DNA of 64,000 nucleotides from assembly GCF_003233655.1 (NCBI RefSeq), contig NZ_CP029829.1:2523501-2587500 (forward strand), read 5' to 3'. The stretch comes from Azospirillum ramasamyi. Its GTDB lineage: Bacteria; Pseudomonadota; Alphaproteobacteria; Azospirillales; Azospirillaceae. The translations under genes and the position numbers were made by a program. Position 1 is the first letter of the stretch; each line of letters opens with the position of its first letter. The notes beneath the pieces are model-generated. The model did not search any database. It had not been told where the DNA came from and worked only from the letters and a program-made list of their open reading frames with translations. This document shows, piece by piece, positions 21,417 to 30,418 of the stretch.

Positions 21417-22109
21417 TCACGCCGCCCCGGCCTGCAGCCCGCCGCGCCAGAACCAGTCGGTCCGCCGCACCCGGTCGGTCCAAAGTCGCTCCGCCGCCGT
21501 CCGGTTGAACAGAGCGCTGAAAGGGACGGGGGTGTCTCCCGCCGGCAGGTCGGAAATCATCTCGAGGGCGGGCATTTCGAGGGCCGGCATCTCCAGCGCC
21601 GGCACCTGCACCGGCTTGCCGATCATGCCTGCGGCACCCGACAGCGCCCCTTCGACCAGTTCCAGTCCCAGCAGCCGGTTCATGTCGACCGGACCCGGCA
21701 TCTCCATGCCCAGGGTCAGGGCGCGGGAGAAGCCGAACCGCTCGTAATAGGGGGCGTCGCCGACCAGGATCACCGATTTGTGGCCCAGCGCCACCGCCTT
21801 GTTCAGGCTCATGCGGATCAGCTTGCTGCCGAGTCCGCTGCCCTGCAGATGGGCGGCGACCGCGATGGGGCCGAGCAGGATGGACGGGGTGGCGCCGCCG
21901 ACCAGGATCGGCCAGTAGCGGATGGTGCCCACCACCACCTCGCGCCCATGCTCGTCATGCTCGATGGCGACGAGGTTCAGGGCGGGGATCGAGTCGACGC
22001 CGTCGCGCAGCCGGTAGGCGGTCTTGGTGAAGCGGTCGGGACCGAAGGAAGCGTCCAGCAGGGCTTCGATGGCGGCGGCGTGCTTCGGCTCTTCGACGGT
22101 GATGATCAT
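21417..22109 (-). CDS. GNAT-family N-acetyltransferase with C-terminal PALEM repeats
   Basis: Residues 1-150 form a GNAT fold of the YhbS type, with the acetyl-CoA loop motif [11 protein letters not shown] (about 90-100), followed by [19 protein letters not shown], which is typical of this family. The C-terminal 70 residues are unusual: a short tandem repeat of the pentapeptide PALEM (three copies, about 169-183) precedes a Trp/Arg-rich tail. The substrate is unknown. The gene stands alone: 180 bases from miaB and with a 464-base gap upstream. Confidence 0.88.
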   Translation of the reverse strand: MIITVEEPKHAAAIEALLDASFGPDRFTKTAYRLRDGVDSIPALNLVAIEHDEHGREVVVGTIRYWPILVGGATPSILLGPIAVAAHLQGSGLGSKLIRMSLNKAVALGHKSVILVGDAPYYERFGFSRALTLGMEMPGPVDMNRLLGLELVEGALSGAAGMIGKPVQVPALEMPALEMPALEMISDLPAGDTPVPFSALFNRTAAERLWTDRVRRTDWFWRGGLQAGAA

Positions 22110-22573
22110 GCGTGGGCTCCCGGCGGGAAGAAGGTCTTCTCAGAAGGCTTCTGAAGGGCGGATCGCGCCGCCGCCGGAAGGCCGGGGTATCAGGTCCCCG
22201 TTGTGCCTTTGGCGTTCGCACGCGACCCAAGGACGGCCGCAACCGCATTGCGCGGTGCGAGGCTCCGTCGTCGGATGCGAAGGGCGTGCGAACGAGACAT
22301 GGACAAGGCTCTTCGGCCGTTGCTGGGACTTGCGCATATATCATCGTCGCCCCCGCGTCGCAAGACCGTGGAGACCCGGATTCAACGCATGACTGTATCG
22401 ATCACAATGCGGATCCGGGGCCGGGAACTCGCAGCTTCGACCGGCCGGGTTCTGGACAGTGGGGAAGGCCGACTTTATTCTGCGCTGAACCGTCGCCCAG
22501 CCACCCGGACTCACCGGCCGCCGGCCCTTTTTGGCCGGTGCCGTCTTCGGATCGTCTGCCAGGATCGCCAGTC
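22110..22573. other. Divergent intergenic region, GNAT gene / apaG
   Basis: These 464 bases lie between two divergent genes, so promoters for both should be here. A perfect 15-base palindrome TCAGAAG-G-CTTCTGA at 22140-22154, 30 bases before the GNAT start codon, is the only structured element I see; it could be an operator or a leader hairpin. Open frames continuing upstream of apaG have no family resemblance and are not credible. Confidence 0.45.
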
Positions 22574-22966
22574 ATGTACACCGCCGTCACCAACGACATC
22601 CGCGTCACCGTCCAGCCCGTGTTCCTGGAAGAGCAGTCGGCTCCGGCCGAGGGCCGCTTCGTCTGGGCCTATCATGTCCGCATCGAGAACGAGGGCAGCG
22701 AGACGGTGCAGCTGCGCACCCGCCACTGGCGCATCACCGACGCCATGGGCCGCGTGCAGGAGGTGCGGGGCCCCGGCGTGGTCGGCGAGCAGCCGGTCCT
22801 GGAGCCGGGCGACCATTTCGAATACACCAGCGGCACGCCGCTCGGCACGCCGTCCGGCATCATGGCCGGCACCTATGGCATGGAAGGGGCGGACGGCCGC
22901 GCCTTCGACGTGACGATCCCGGCCTTCTCGCTCGACAGCCCGCACCAGCCGATGCAGCTCAACTGA
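22574..22966 (+). CDS. apaG: ApaG (Co2+/Mg2+ efflux-associated) protein
   Basis: This is a 130-residue immunoglobulin-like protein with the ApaG signature: [36 protein letters not shown] and the [25 protein letters not shown] block, the last carrying the GxGxxG motif. ApaG influences Co/Mg resistance and in E. coli lies with ksgA and apaH; the molecular role is not established. ATG 22574 has AGGA about 10 bases upstream. Here it is a single gene upstream of folE. Confidence 0.95.
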   Translation: MYTAVTNDIRVTVQPVFLEEQSAPAEGRFVWAYHVRIENEGSETVQLRTRHWRITDAMGRVQEVRGPGVVGEQPVLEPGDHFEYTSGTPLGTPSGIMAGTYGMEGADGRAFDVTIPAFSLDSPHQPMQLN

Positions 22967-23366
22967 TCCGGGCGGGAGAGAGCAGGCAAGGCCGATTCCG
23001 GGAAGCAAAAGCAGGTAAATAATACAACAGCATGCGTGTGGATTTAGAAGCTTTCAACACTTGGCTTTGACAAGCCGCATGGCTGCCTTTACCTTGCTCG
23101 CCGCTTGACGGCCATAGGACCCATCCCATCTTGGGGCTTCCGAAGGGCGCAGGTGACAGAAGCGGGGCAGGTGATGCCACTCCGTTCGTGGAATGGATCC
23201 TTTCATCCTGCCAGCCACCCGGCCAGCATCCGGTTGATCCGCCGAGGCTCGGGTTCCGTATCGGACTAGACATGATGGGCGCTTTGCGCGATCCCGGCCC
23301 GGCTGTCGCCGCCGGTCTGCGCGGTGCGATACCCGGCAATGGACCAGCAATGGAAAGGATGTTCCC
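22967..23366 (+). other. 400-base gap and long folE leader
   Basis: No gene is visible. The stretch 23010-23075 is markedly AT-richer than its surroundings and ends in a good promoter match (23067-23095), leaving about 265 bases of untranslated leader before the folE start. In some alphaproteobacteria folE is preceded by a THF-II riboswitch; I looked for its conserved words and did not find them, but a covariance search would be needed to decide. Confidence 0.45.
23067..23095 (+). promoter_or_regulatory. Probable sigma-70 promoter of folE
   Basis: TTGACA at 23067-23072, a 17-base spacer, then TACCTT at 23090-23095. The -35 is a perfect consensus, rare in DNA of this composition. Transcription would start near 23102. 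Confidence 0.55.
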
Positions 23367-24035
23367 GTGACGGCTTCCAAGACCCCGCTCGCCAAGCCCC
23401 AGGGCGCGGACAACGTGCTTCGCGGCCCCGGCAATCCCGAGGTGGTCTCCCGTCCGTCGCGCGTCGAAGCGGAGGAAGCCGTGCGGACCCTGATCCGCTG
23501 GGCCGGCGACGATCCGTCGCGCGAGGGTCTGGTCGGCACGCCCGACCGCGTGGTCCGGTCCTACGAGGAGTTCTTCGCCGGCTACGGCATCGACCCGGTG
23601 GAAATCCTGTCGCGCACCTTCGAGGAGACCGACGGCTACGACGAGATGGTCGTGCTGCGCGACATCCGGGTGGAGTCCTACTGCGAGCACCACATGGTGC
23701 CGATCATCGGCAAGGCGCATGTCGCCTATCTGCCGCGCCGCCGCGTCGTCGGCATCTCCAAGCTGGCGCGTCTGGTCGAGGCCTATGGCAAGCGCCTGCA
23801 GATCCAGGAGAAGATGACCGCCCAGATCGCCAACACCATCGACGAGGTCCTTCAGCCCGAAGGCGTCGCCGTGGTGGTCGAGGCGCAGCACCAGTGCATG
23901 ACGACCCGCGGCGTCCACAAGACCGGCGTGACCATGGTGACCAGCCGCATGCTGGGCGCCTTCCGCACCGACCCGTCGACCCGCCGCGAGTTCCTGACGA
24001 TGATCGGCAACCCGTCCTCGCGCGGGATGGAGTGA
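23367..24035 (+). CDS. folE: GTP cyclohydrolase I
   Basis: FolE converts GTP to dihydroneopterin triphosphate, the first step of folate synthesis. The 222-residue product has the zinc-binding [20 protein letters not shown] segment (Cys near 106, His near 109) and the second zinc cysteine in [16 protein letters not shown] (about 176), plus [20 protein letters not shown]. The start is GTG 23367, preceded by GGAAAGGA; the nearest ATG upstream is in another frame. There are no folate genes next to it. The N-terminal 30 residues before the conserved core look flexible. Confidence 0.97.
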   Translation: MTASKTPLAKPQGADNVLRGPGNPEVVSRPSRVEAEEAVRTLIRWAGDDPSREGLVGTPDRVVRSYEEFFAGYGIDPVEILSRTFEETDGYDEMVVLRDIRVESYCEHHMVPIIGKAHVAYLPRRRVVGISKLARLVEAYGKRLQIQEKMTAQIANTIDEVLQPEGVAVVVEAQHQCMTTRGVHKTGVTMVTSRMLGAFRTDPSTRREFLTMIGNPSSRGME

Positions 24036-24141
24036 GGTCTCCCCCTTTCCCGTTCGGGGAGAGGGCTTTACACCCATTGCGCCGCCTGCCAAGCTCCCCC
24101 GTTCTCTGTCAGTGAGCGGTGCTTTATACGGGGTGTTGGGC

Positions 24142-24624
24142 ATGGCGGCGAAGGTGACACCGGCGGTCAAGGCGGCGAAGGCGGCGGGCGTCGCCTTCCG
24201 GCTGATGGAGTACGAGTATGATCCGTCGGCGGACGCCATCGGCCTGCATGCCGCCGAAGCGCTCGGGCTCGACCCGGCCATCGTCTACAAGACGCTGATC
24301 GTCCAGTTGGAGCCCAAGGCGCTGGCCTGCGCCGTCATTCCGGTCGCGGCCAAGCTCGATTTGAAGGCCATCGCCGCGGCGGCCAAGGCGAAGAAGGCCG
24401 ATCTCGCCGATCCGGCGCTGGCGGAAAAGACCACGGGATTCCTGGTCGGCGGCATCAGCCCGCTGGGCCAGAAGAAGTTGCTGTCGACCTTCATCGACGC
24501 GAGCGCCGAAACGCTGCCGGAAATGGTGGTGAATGGCGGCAGGCGCGGCCTGCAGATCGTGCTGGCGCCGGCCGATCTGGCGAATGCGACGAAGGCGACG
24601 GTCTGCGCCATCGTCGCGCATTGA
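24142..24624 (+). CDS. YbaK/EbsC-type Cys-tRNA(Pro) deacylase
   Basis: The 160-residue product matches the YbaK family of aminoacyl-tRNA editing proteins that hydrolyse Cys-tRNA(Pro) made in error by prolyl-tRNA synthetase. Visible marks are AAEALGLDPAIVYKTLIV, the conserved Lys in the VYKTL segment, AKKADLADPALAEKTTGFLVGGISPLG with the GGxSPxG loop, and STFIDASAE. Start chosen at ATG 24142 (MAAKVTPAVKAAK); an upstream GTG at 24112 would add 10 residues. It lies about 100 bases after folE. Confidence 0.92.
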   Translation: MAAKVTPAVKAAKAAGVAFRLMEYEYDPSADAIGLHAAEALGLDPAIVYKTLIVQLEPKALACAVIPVAAKLDLKAIAAAAKAKKADLADPALAEKTTGFLVGGISPLGQKKLLSTFIDASAETLPEMVVNGGRRGLQIVLAPADLANATKATVCAIVAH

Positions 24625-24667
24625 GCGCCGCGCACCGATGCGGCGGTGAAAGCAACGGTGGCGGAAG

Positions 24668-24744
24668 TGGTGACCCCGGCAGGACTCGAACCTGCTGCCT
24701 CAAGTTTAGGAAACTCGCGCTCTATCCTGATGAGCTACGGGGCC
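24668..24744 (-). tRNA. tRNA-Arg (anticodon CCT)
   Basis: The minus strand folds into a complete cloverleaf: acceptor GGCCCCG/CGGGGTC with one G-T pair, D-stem GCTC/GAGC, anticodon stem CGAGT/ACTTG with loop TTCCTAA, T-stem GCAGG/CCTGC with loop TTCGAGT. The CCA end is encoded (24668-24670). Anticodon CCT reads the rare arginine codon AGG. It lies in the gap between the ybaK-type gene and the sulfite-oxidase-like gene. Confidence 0.96.
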
Positions 24745-24816
24745 ACTTGCGCCGCACCTTAACGGTTTCGTTGCCAAGGTGAAAGTGGCTTTTGGAGGAA
24801 GCGCCGCTTCACGGCG

Positions 24817-25530
24817 TCAGTCGGAATAGCGCTCCTCCAGCCACGGGTCGGCGTGGTTGTTGTAACCGCGGACCTCCCAATAGCCCTTGCGGTCGCCGGC
24901 CAGCAGCTCGATCCGCTTCACCCACTTCGCGCTCTTCCAGAAATACAGCTTGGGCAGCACGATGCGCACCGGCCCGCCATGGTCGCGGCTGATCGGCTGG
25001 CCTTCCCATGTGGTGGCGAGCAGAACGCCGTCGTCGTCGAAGTCGGACAGGGCGACGTTGGTGGTGTAGCCGTCGAAGGAATGGAAGACGACGAAGCGCG
25101 CCTCCGGTTTCGGCCGGGCCAATTCCAGCAGGCGGCGGGCGCTGACGCCCTCCCACCGGTTGTCGTAGCGCGACCAGGTGGTGACGCAGTGGATGTCGGA
25201 GACGAAGCTCTCCTGCGGCTGCGCCTGGAAATCCTCCCAGGTCCAGGACAGCGGGTTCTCCACCAGCCCGTCGACCGCCAGCGTCCAGTTCGCCGTGGTC
25301 ACCTTGGGCGTGATGCCGAGATCCAGCACCGGCCAGTCGGTCACCAGCCGCTGGCCGGGCGGCAGCCGGTCGCGCTCCGGGTCGGCGGCATGGCCGGTCA
25401 GGGCGCGGCCGTCGCGGGCCCACTGCTCCTTGGTGGCGACCAGCTTGTCGCGGACGGCCCCCTCCCGTTCGACCTCCCGGGTCGGGTCCAATCCGGTGCT
25501 CATGTCCGGCTTGGGGGGTGTATCGCTCAT
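24817..25530 (-). CDS. Sulfite oxidase-like molybdopterin oxidoreductase
   Basis: The 237-residue protein is the molybdopterin-binding core of the sulfite oxidase family, related to YuiH and to MsrP but without a Tat signal peptide. The molybdenum-ligating cysteine lies in VSDIHCVTTWSRYDNRW, and further marks are VVFHSFDGYTTNVAL, GGPVRIVLPKLYFWKSAKWVKRIELL and the final RGYNNHADPWLEERY. Without a signal it is probably cytoplasmic. No heme partner (MsrQ) or molybdenum genes are adjacent. The substrate is unknown. Confidence 0.9.
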   Translation of the reverse strand: MSDTPPKPDMSTGLDPTREVEREGAVRDKLVATKEQWARDGRALTGHAADPERDRLPPGQRLVTDWPVLDLGITPKVTTANWTLAVDGLVENPLSWTWEDFQAQPQESFVSDIHCVTTWSRYDNRWEGVSARRLLELARPKPEARFVVFHSFDGYTTNVALSDFDDDGVLLATTWEGQPISRDHGGPVRIVLPKLYFWKSAKWVKRIELLAGDRKGYWEVRGYNNHADPWLEERYSD

Positions 25531-25741
25531 GGCTCGTCCTCTTCTGCGTGTCCGGATCGTCCGGCGGGGACCCGCTTAAAAAAGGAACAGGTAGTCGGGT
25601 TGGCAAGCGGAAGCGGGAGAACTAATTTCCCGAAACCCGGCATATTGGAGCCACAGTTCCACGCCAGGGTGCCGGCCGGCCGCATTCCGCCGCCCCGTTC
25701 CATACCGCCCGCTTCCCGATGACCACCCGAGTGATTTGCCG

Positions 25742-28111
25742 ATGATCCGGTCTGCAACGCCCGCCGCACCCCCTCCTGCACGCGTTTGGGCACGCGCCTG
25801 GCGTTTGATCCTGTCCGGCGGCCTTGCCGTCCTGCTGCTCGCGGCCGTGCTGGCCGGAGCGGGGCCTGCCGCGCTGGCGGCATCGCCCGTGCCCGGCGCC
25901 GCTCCGGTACCCGCCGCCGCGCCCGCCTCCGAGGCCCCGGTGGTGGTGGACGAGGCGACCGTGCAGCAGCTGGAGGCGCTGGTCGGCACGCTGGAGAACC
26001 AGGACGCCCGGACGCAGCTGGTCACGCAGCTGCGCAACCTGATCGCCGCTCAGCGCGGTCTGGCCGAGGCCAAGGAGGCGGAGGGAGAATCCGCGCTGCC
26101 GCAGACCATCGGCGCCCGGGCGCTGGCCTTCCTGGCGGCCCGCATGGACGTGGTCAGCCGCCAGCTGGTGCAGGTCGCCAACGTCTTCGCCGACCTGCCG
26201 GGCGCCCTGTCCTGGGTGCAGCGGCAGGTGGAGGACGACATGGCGCGCGAGCGCTGGGTGCAGATCGCCGTCCAGCTGGCGATGATCCTCGGCATCGGCG
26301 TCGTGGCCGCCCGCGGCATCGCCTGGCTGCTCGCCCGGCCGCGCCACGCGCTGGCCGCCCGCCATGTCGACTCCGCCCTGCTGCGCATCCCGATGCTGCT
26401 TGGCCGCGCGGTGCTGGAACTGGCGCCGATCGTCGGCTTCATCGTCGTCGCCTATACCATCCTGTCGGTGACCGAACCGGCGCCGCGGGTGCGGCTGGTG
26501 GCGCTGGCGGTGGTGAACGCCACCGTCATCACCCAGGCGCTGCTGATCCTGGTGCGCATGGCCTTCGCCCCCGACGCGCCCAACCTGCGGCTGGTCCAGA
26601 CAAGCGACGCCGGGGCGCGCCGCTGTTACGTCTGGACGCGCCGCCTGATCGCGGTCGCGGTCTACGGCTATTTCCTGGCGGAGGGCGCCTATGTGCTGGG
26701 CCTGCCGCTGGGCGCCTACGGCGCGCTGCTGAAGCTGCTGGGCGTTGTGCTCGCCGCCATGACCATCGCGCTGATCCTGCAGAACCGCGTCGCCGTCGCC
26801 GACTGGATGCGCGGGAACCCGCTGTCGGGCGACGGCGATCCGCTGGCCACCGCCCGGCGCGAGGCGGAAGGGCAGGGGGCGGTCCTGCGCACCGCGCGCC
26901 GCCGCTTCGCCGAGATCTGGCACGTCCTGGCCATTCTCTATGTCGTGGTGACGCTGGGCGTCTGGGTGCTCAACGTCTATGGCGGGTTCGAATATCTGGC
27001 CCGCGGCACCGTGGTGACGGTGGCGGCGGTGGTGGCGGCCCGGCTGCTGGTGGGCGGGCTGAACCGCGCATTGCGCCGCGGCCTGACCATGAACCGCGAT
27101 CTGGCCGGCAACCTGCCGCAGCTGCACACCCGCGCCTTCCACTATCTCCCCATCGTCCAGCGCATCGGCAAGATCATCATCTGGCTGGTGGTGCTCGTGG
27201 TCGCGCTGAACGGCTGGGGCGTCAACACGCTGGGGCTGATCGAGTCCGGCATCGGCCGCCGCATCGTCGGCAGCGTCATCTCCATCGGCCTGCTGCTGGC
27301 CGGCGCCATCGTCGCCTGGGAGGTGGTGAGCGCGCTGATCGAGCATCTGCTGCGCGCCACCGACAAGAACGGCACCCGCATCGAACGCAGCGCCCGCATG
27401 CGCACGCTGCTGCCGCTGCTGCGCAACGCGTTCCTGATCCTGCTGGTGACGATGGTGTCGCTGATCACCCTGTCGGAACTGGGCGTGAACATCGCGCCGC
27501 TGCTGGCCGGTGCCGGTGTCGTCGGTCTGGCCATCGGTTTCGGATCGCAGACGCTGGTCAAGGACATCATCACCGGCCTGTTCATCCTGTTCGAGGACAC
27601 GGTGTCGGTCGGCGACGTGATCGATGTCGGCGGCGGCCATTCCGGAACGGTGGAGGCGATCTCGATCCGTTCCATCCGCCTGCGCGACGGCGCCGGCGCC
27701 GTCCACTCCGTGCCCTTCAGCGCCGTGACCACCGTGAAGAACATGAGCAAGGACTTCTCGGTGACGCTGTTCAACGTCACGGTCTCCAACCGCGAGGATC
27801 CCGACCGCATCATCGCCGTGCTGAAGGAGACGGGTGCCGAGGTCCAGGCCAAGCCGCAGTTCGCCGCCGACATCCTGAACCCGCTGGAGGTGCTGGGCGT
27901 CGACAAGCTGTCCGACACCGGCATCAACATCCTGGCCCAGTTCAAGACCCGTCCGACCCGCCAGTGGGGGGTGAGCCGCGAGTTCAACCGCCTGCTGAAG
28001 AAGAAGTTCGACGAACTTGGCATCTCCATGCCGACCCAGTCGATGCAGCTGGTCGTCGGCCAGAACCCGCATGACCGGGCGCTGGCCGAGGCGCTCAGCC
28101 AGGGCTCGTGA
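25742..28111 (+). CDS. Large MscS-family mechanosensitive channel
   Basis: The 789-residue protein starts with a signal-like hydrophobic segment (about 20-45), then an Ala/Pro-rich and helical periplasmic region, multiple membrane helices from about residue 175 to 590, and a C-terminal MscS core. The pore-lining helix and beta domain are clear: LAGAGVVGLAIGFGSQTLVKD at about 585-605, LFEDTVSVGDVIDVG and the alpha/beta tail RPTRQWGVSREFNRLLKKKFDE. Such proteins release solutes on hypo-osmotic shock; this size resembles the YbdG/YnaI/MscK-like multi-helix members. ATG 25742 is used (a TTG two codons upstream is also open). A clean terminator follows. Confidence 0.93.
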   Translation: MIRSATPAAPPPARVWARAWRLILSGGLAVLLLAAVLAGAGPAALAASPVPGAAPVPAAAPASEAPVVVDEATVQQLEALVGTLENQDARTQLVTQLRNLIAAQRGLAEAKEAEGESALPQTIGARALAFLAARMDVVSRQLVQVANVFADLPGALSWVQRQVEDDMARERWVQIAVQLAMILGIGVVAARGIAWLLARPRHALAARHVDSALLRIPMLLGRAVLELAPIVGFIVVAYTILSVTEPAPRVRLVALAVVNATVITQALLILVRMAFAPDAPNLRLVQTSDAGARRCYVWTRRLIAVAVYGYFLAEGAYVLGLPLGAYGALLKLLGVVLAAMTIALILQNRVAVADWMRGNPLSGDGDPLATARREAEGQGAVLRTARRRFAEIWHVLAILYVVVTLGVWVLNVYGGFEYLARGTVVTVAAVVAARLLVGGLNRALRRGLTMNRDLAGNLPQLHTRAFHYLPIVQRIGKIIIWLVVLVVALNGWGVNTLGLIESGIGRRIVGSVISIGLLLAGAIVAWEVVSALIEHLLRATDKNGTRIERSARMRTLLPLLRNAFLILLVTMVSLITLSELGVNIAPLLAGAGVVGLAIGFGSQTLVKDIITGLFILFEDTVSVGDVIDVGGGHSGTVEAISIRSIRLRDGAGAVHSVPFSAVTTVKNMSKDFSVTLFNVTVSNREDPDRIIAVLKETGAEVQAKPQFAADILNPLEVLGVDKLSDTGINILAQFKTRPTRQWGVSREFNRLLKKKFDELGISMPTQSMQLVVGQNPHDRALAEALSQGS

Positions 28112-28142
28112 GGGGCCAGGCCCGACCGTACGGAAAGGAACA

Positions 28143-28165
28143 CGCCCGGCTCTGCCGGGCGTTTT
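28143..28165 (+). terminator. Rho-independent terminator of the mscS-like gene
   Basis: Perfect eight-base stem CGCCCGGC, loop TCT, GCCGGGCG, followed by TTTTC, 31 bases beyond the stop codon. Confidence 0.9.
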
Positions 28166-28251
28166 CATTGACGGCTTCGTTTCTATTGCCGATTTCGATG
28201 GGACGGCTTCGCCGTGGTGATATCCTTACCTGGTCCCTGCCCGGCGGCCCC

Positions 28252-28857
28252 TTACCCGGCCTTTGTCGGCGGGCAGGGTGGGCGGCGCCAGCGGCGCAGC
28301 GCGTCGTCCAGGGCGCGGGCGAAGGTGGAGCGCTCGTCGGGCGACAGGAAGCTGCCGACGCCCACCGATCGGCCGTGCGAACTCAGCGTGACCTGACCGG
28401 CCGTACCGCGGCGGTCGTGGTCGGCGCGCTCGTTGTGGGTGATCCGCAGCCAATAGGGTTGGAAGGACCAGCGCCGCTCCGGCTTCTTCCAGTGAACCCG
28501 CTGCACCGTCAGGGCCTTCTCGGTCAGCCGCACCCGCTCGTACTGGCGGGCGGAGCGGTAGTTGATGCGGAAGGCGAGCCACAGCGCCAGCACGTCCAGA
28601 CCGAAGAAGGGAACCACCGGCCAGGCTCCGTTGGCGACGAAGATGCCGGCGGCGACCAGATTCAGCAGGATCACCACCGTCATCAGCACCCGGTAGCCGT
28701 TGCGGCCCAGACTGCGGTGGGGGTGGAGGATGGCGTCGAAGAACACGCGCACGGAACCGCTGCCGGCGGGATCCCCCTGGGGGGCGTCGCCGGCCTGACC
28801 GTCCGGCCGGCCTTGGGGCTGGTCGCCGGGCCGGGAGTCGGAGATGTCGATGGGCAT
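28252..28857 (-). CDS. DUF2244 membrane protein
   Basis: The 201-residue product matches DUF2244: a Pro/Gly/Asp-rich N-terminus, a FFDAILHPHRSLGRNGYRVLM motif, two membrane helices (about 57-98), then the family stretch LALWLAFRINYRSARQYERVRLTEKALTV and a soluble C-terminal domain (RWSFQPYWLRI, LSSHGRSVGVGSFLSPDERSTFARAL). DUF2244 genes are common in alphaproteobacteria, often near coxB or nth; here nth is 800 bases away. The function is unknown. Confidence 0.9.
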   Translation of the reverse strand: MPIDISDSRPGDQPQGRPDGQAGDAPQGDPAGSGSVRVFFDAILHPHRSLGRNGYRVLMTVVILLNLVAAGIFVANGAWPVVPFFGLDVLALWLAFRINYRSARQYERVRLTEKALTVQRVHWKKPERRWSFQPYWLRITHNERADHDRRGTAGQVTLSSHGRSVGVGSFLSPDERSTFARALDDALRRWRRPPCPPTKAG

Positions 28858-28941
28858 GGCGGCAATACTAGACGACCGGTGCGCCGCTGGAAACCGCCCG
28901 TTGAATAAGCTCTTGGTCGAATAAGTATTGGACCGGCGCAG

Positions 28942-29415
28942 TTATGCCGCTTTCGACACCATCGGCACCGCGCCGCCGTGCAGCACCCAGGCCATGGCGC
29001 TGTCCATCTTTGGGAAATCGCCGGCCGGCATCCCGCCGGCGGGAGCCTCCTCCGGCGCATCGCTGTCGCCGGCCGCCTGAACGAAGATCCGCGCCTGATC
29101 GTCGGTGCCGGCGGCGATCATCGCATCGGCCATCGCCGAGGCCCAATGCCAGTCGCTCATCACCACCGCACAGCGCTGCTGGCCGCAGCGCCGGGCCAGC
29201 TTCATCAGGGCGACGGCGATCTCGGGCCGGAAGTCGTCGATCTCGAAACGATCGAACTCGATCAGGCTGCTCCATGGCGTGCCGCGGCTGCCCAGATTGG
29301 CGCACTGCACCTCCACCTGCCGGGCGACGGCGTCGCGCTGGGCGATCGACAGTGTGCCCTGCAACCTGACATGCAGTCCCCAGTCCCGGACTTCCACAAG
29401 ATAAGAATTGCTCAT
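28942..29415 (-). CDS. STAS-like / SpoIIAA-like hypothetical protein
   Basis: The product of 157 residues opens with a strand (YLVEVRDWGLHVRLQGTLS) and continues in an alpha/beta pattern (LIEFDRFEIDDFRPEIAVALMKLARRCGQQRCAVVMSDWHWASAMADAM) reminiscent of STAS/SpoIIAA-like folds. The last 50 residues are Ala/Gly/Asp-rich. No family is certain. I start at the second of two nearby ATGs (29415) because AAGGGC is 8 bases upstream; ATG 29421 would add two residues. The gene stands alone between the DUF2244 gene and the divergent nth gene. Confidence 0.65.
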   Translation of the reverse strand: MSNSYLVEVRDWGLHVRLQGTLSIAQRDAVARQVEVQCANLGSRGTPWSSLIEFDRFEIDDFRPEIAVALMKLARRCGQQRCAVVMSDWHWASAMADAMIAAGTDDQARIFVQAAGDSDAPEEAPAGGMPAGDFPKMDSAMAWVLHGGAVPMVSKAA

Positions 29416-29697
29416 ATCCATATGCCCTTATCCGGACCGGGCAGTACAACCAGGAAGATCCATGGTTCAAGTGCTGGCGTTCGGCCGGTGTCTTTCCGAC
29501 CAGCAAATCATACGCCACCGCCGGATCCGGGGAGAAGCACCTTTCCTGCGACGAATTCTGTTGGATTGCTGTGATTTCTCTCCATTTCCGTCGCAATCTG
29601 CGATGCGGCGCTGCAGTTTGGAGCGGACTTGCGGCATTCCGGCACCGGCTTCCCCGGCTCTGGCGCAACCCCGGCCGTTGCGGCTATGGTGGCTGCC

Positions 29698-30333
29698 ATG
29701 AAGCCCGCCGCCGTCCAGGAATTCTTCCGCCGTCTGTCCGCCGCCAACCCGGAGCCCCGGAGCGAGCTGGAATACGTCAATCCTTACACGCTGCTGGTCG
29801 CCGTCGTCCTGTCGGCCCAGGCGACCGACATCGGCGTGAACAAGGCCACCGGACCGCTGTTCAAGGTCGTCACCACGCCCGAACAGATGGTGGCCCTGGG
29901 CGAGGAAGGGCTGCGCCATTACATCAAGACGATCGGCCTGTTCAACACCAAGGCCAAGAACGTCATCCGCCTGTCGGAACTGCTGATCGAACGCCATGGA
30001 GGCGAGGTGCCGCGCGACCGCGAGGCGCTGGAACAGCTTCCCGGCGTCGGCCGCAAGACCGCCAACGTCGTCCTGAACGTCGCCTTCGGGGAGGAGACGA
30101 TCGCCGTCGACACCCACATCTTCCGCGTCGGCAACCGCACCGGGCTCGCTCCCGGCAAGACGCCGGACGCGGTGGAGGCCAAGCTGCTGAAGGTGGTGCC
30201 GAAGCTCTACCGCCGCCATGCCCACCACTGGCTGATCCTGCACGGCCGCTATGTCTGCAAGGCCCGCAAGCCCGATTGCCCGATCTGCCCGGTGGCCGAT
30301 CTCTGCGCCTTCAAGGACAAGGTCATCGCCTGA
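29698..30333 (+). CDS. nth: Endonuclease III (DNA glycosylase/AP lyase)
   Basis: Nth removes oxidised pyrimidines from DNA and cleaves the abasic site. The 211-residue product has the helix-hairpin-helix LPGVGRKTANVVLN with the catalytic Lys (about 119), the catalytic Asp in IAVDTHIFRV (about 137) and the 4Fe-4S motif C-x6-C-x2-C-x5-C at the end (VCKARKPDCPICPVADLC). Start taken at ATG 29698 (MKPAAVQEFFRRL); an in-frame ATG 12 bases upstream is possible. A strong bidirectional terminator follows. Confidence 0.97.
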   Translation: MKPAAVQEFFRRLSAANPEPRSELEYVNPYTLLVAVVLSAQATDIGVNKATGPLFKVVTTPEQMVALGEEGLRHYIKTIGLFNTKAKNVIRLSELLIERHGGEVPRDREALEQLPGVGRKTANVVLNVAFGEETIAVDTHIFRVGNRTGLAPGKTPDAVEAKLLKVVPKLYRRHAHHWLILHGRYVCKARKPDCPICPVADLCAFKDKVIA

Positions 30334-30365
30334 TCCGTGCCGGCAAAGCCAGACCGGGGGCACGG

Positions 30366-30400
30366 AAAAGCCCGGCATGGCGGAAGCCAGCCGGGCTTTT
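30366..30400. terminator. Bidirectional terminator between nth and the bactofilin gene
   Basis: AAAAGCCCGGC pairs with GCCGGGCTTTT over an inner TGGC/GCCA stem with loop GGAA. A-run on one side and T-run on the other serve both convergent genes. Confidence 0.92.
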
Positions 30401-30418
30401 TCGTGTCCGGGGTGCGGT

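Noticed and set aside
22112..22573. In-frame extension upstream of apaG
   Set aside because: The translation before [13 protein letters not shown] is Arg/Ser/Pro-rich without family resemblance, and ATG 22574 matches the ApaG start with an AGGA site.
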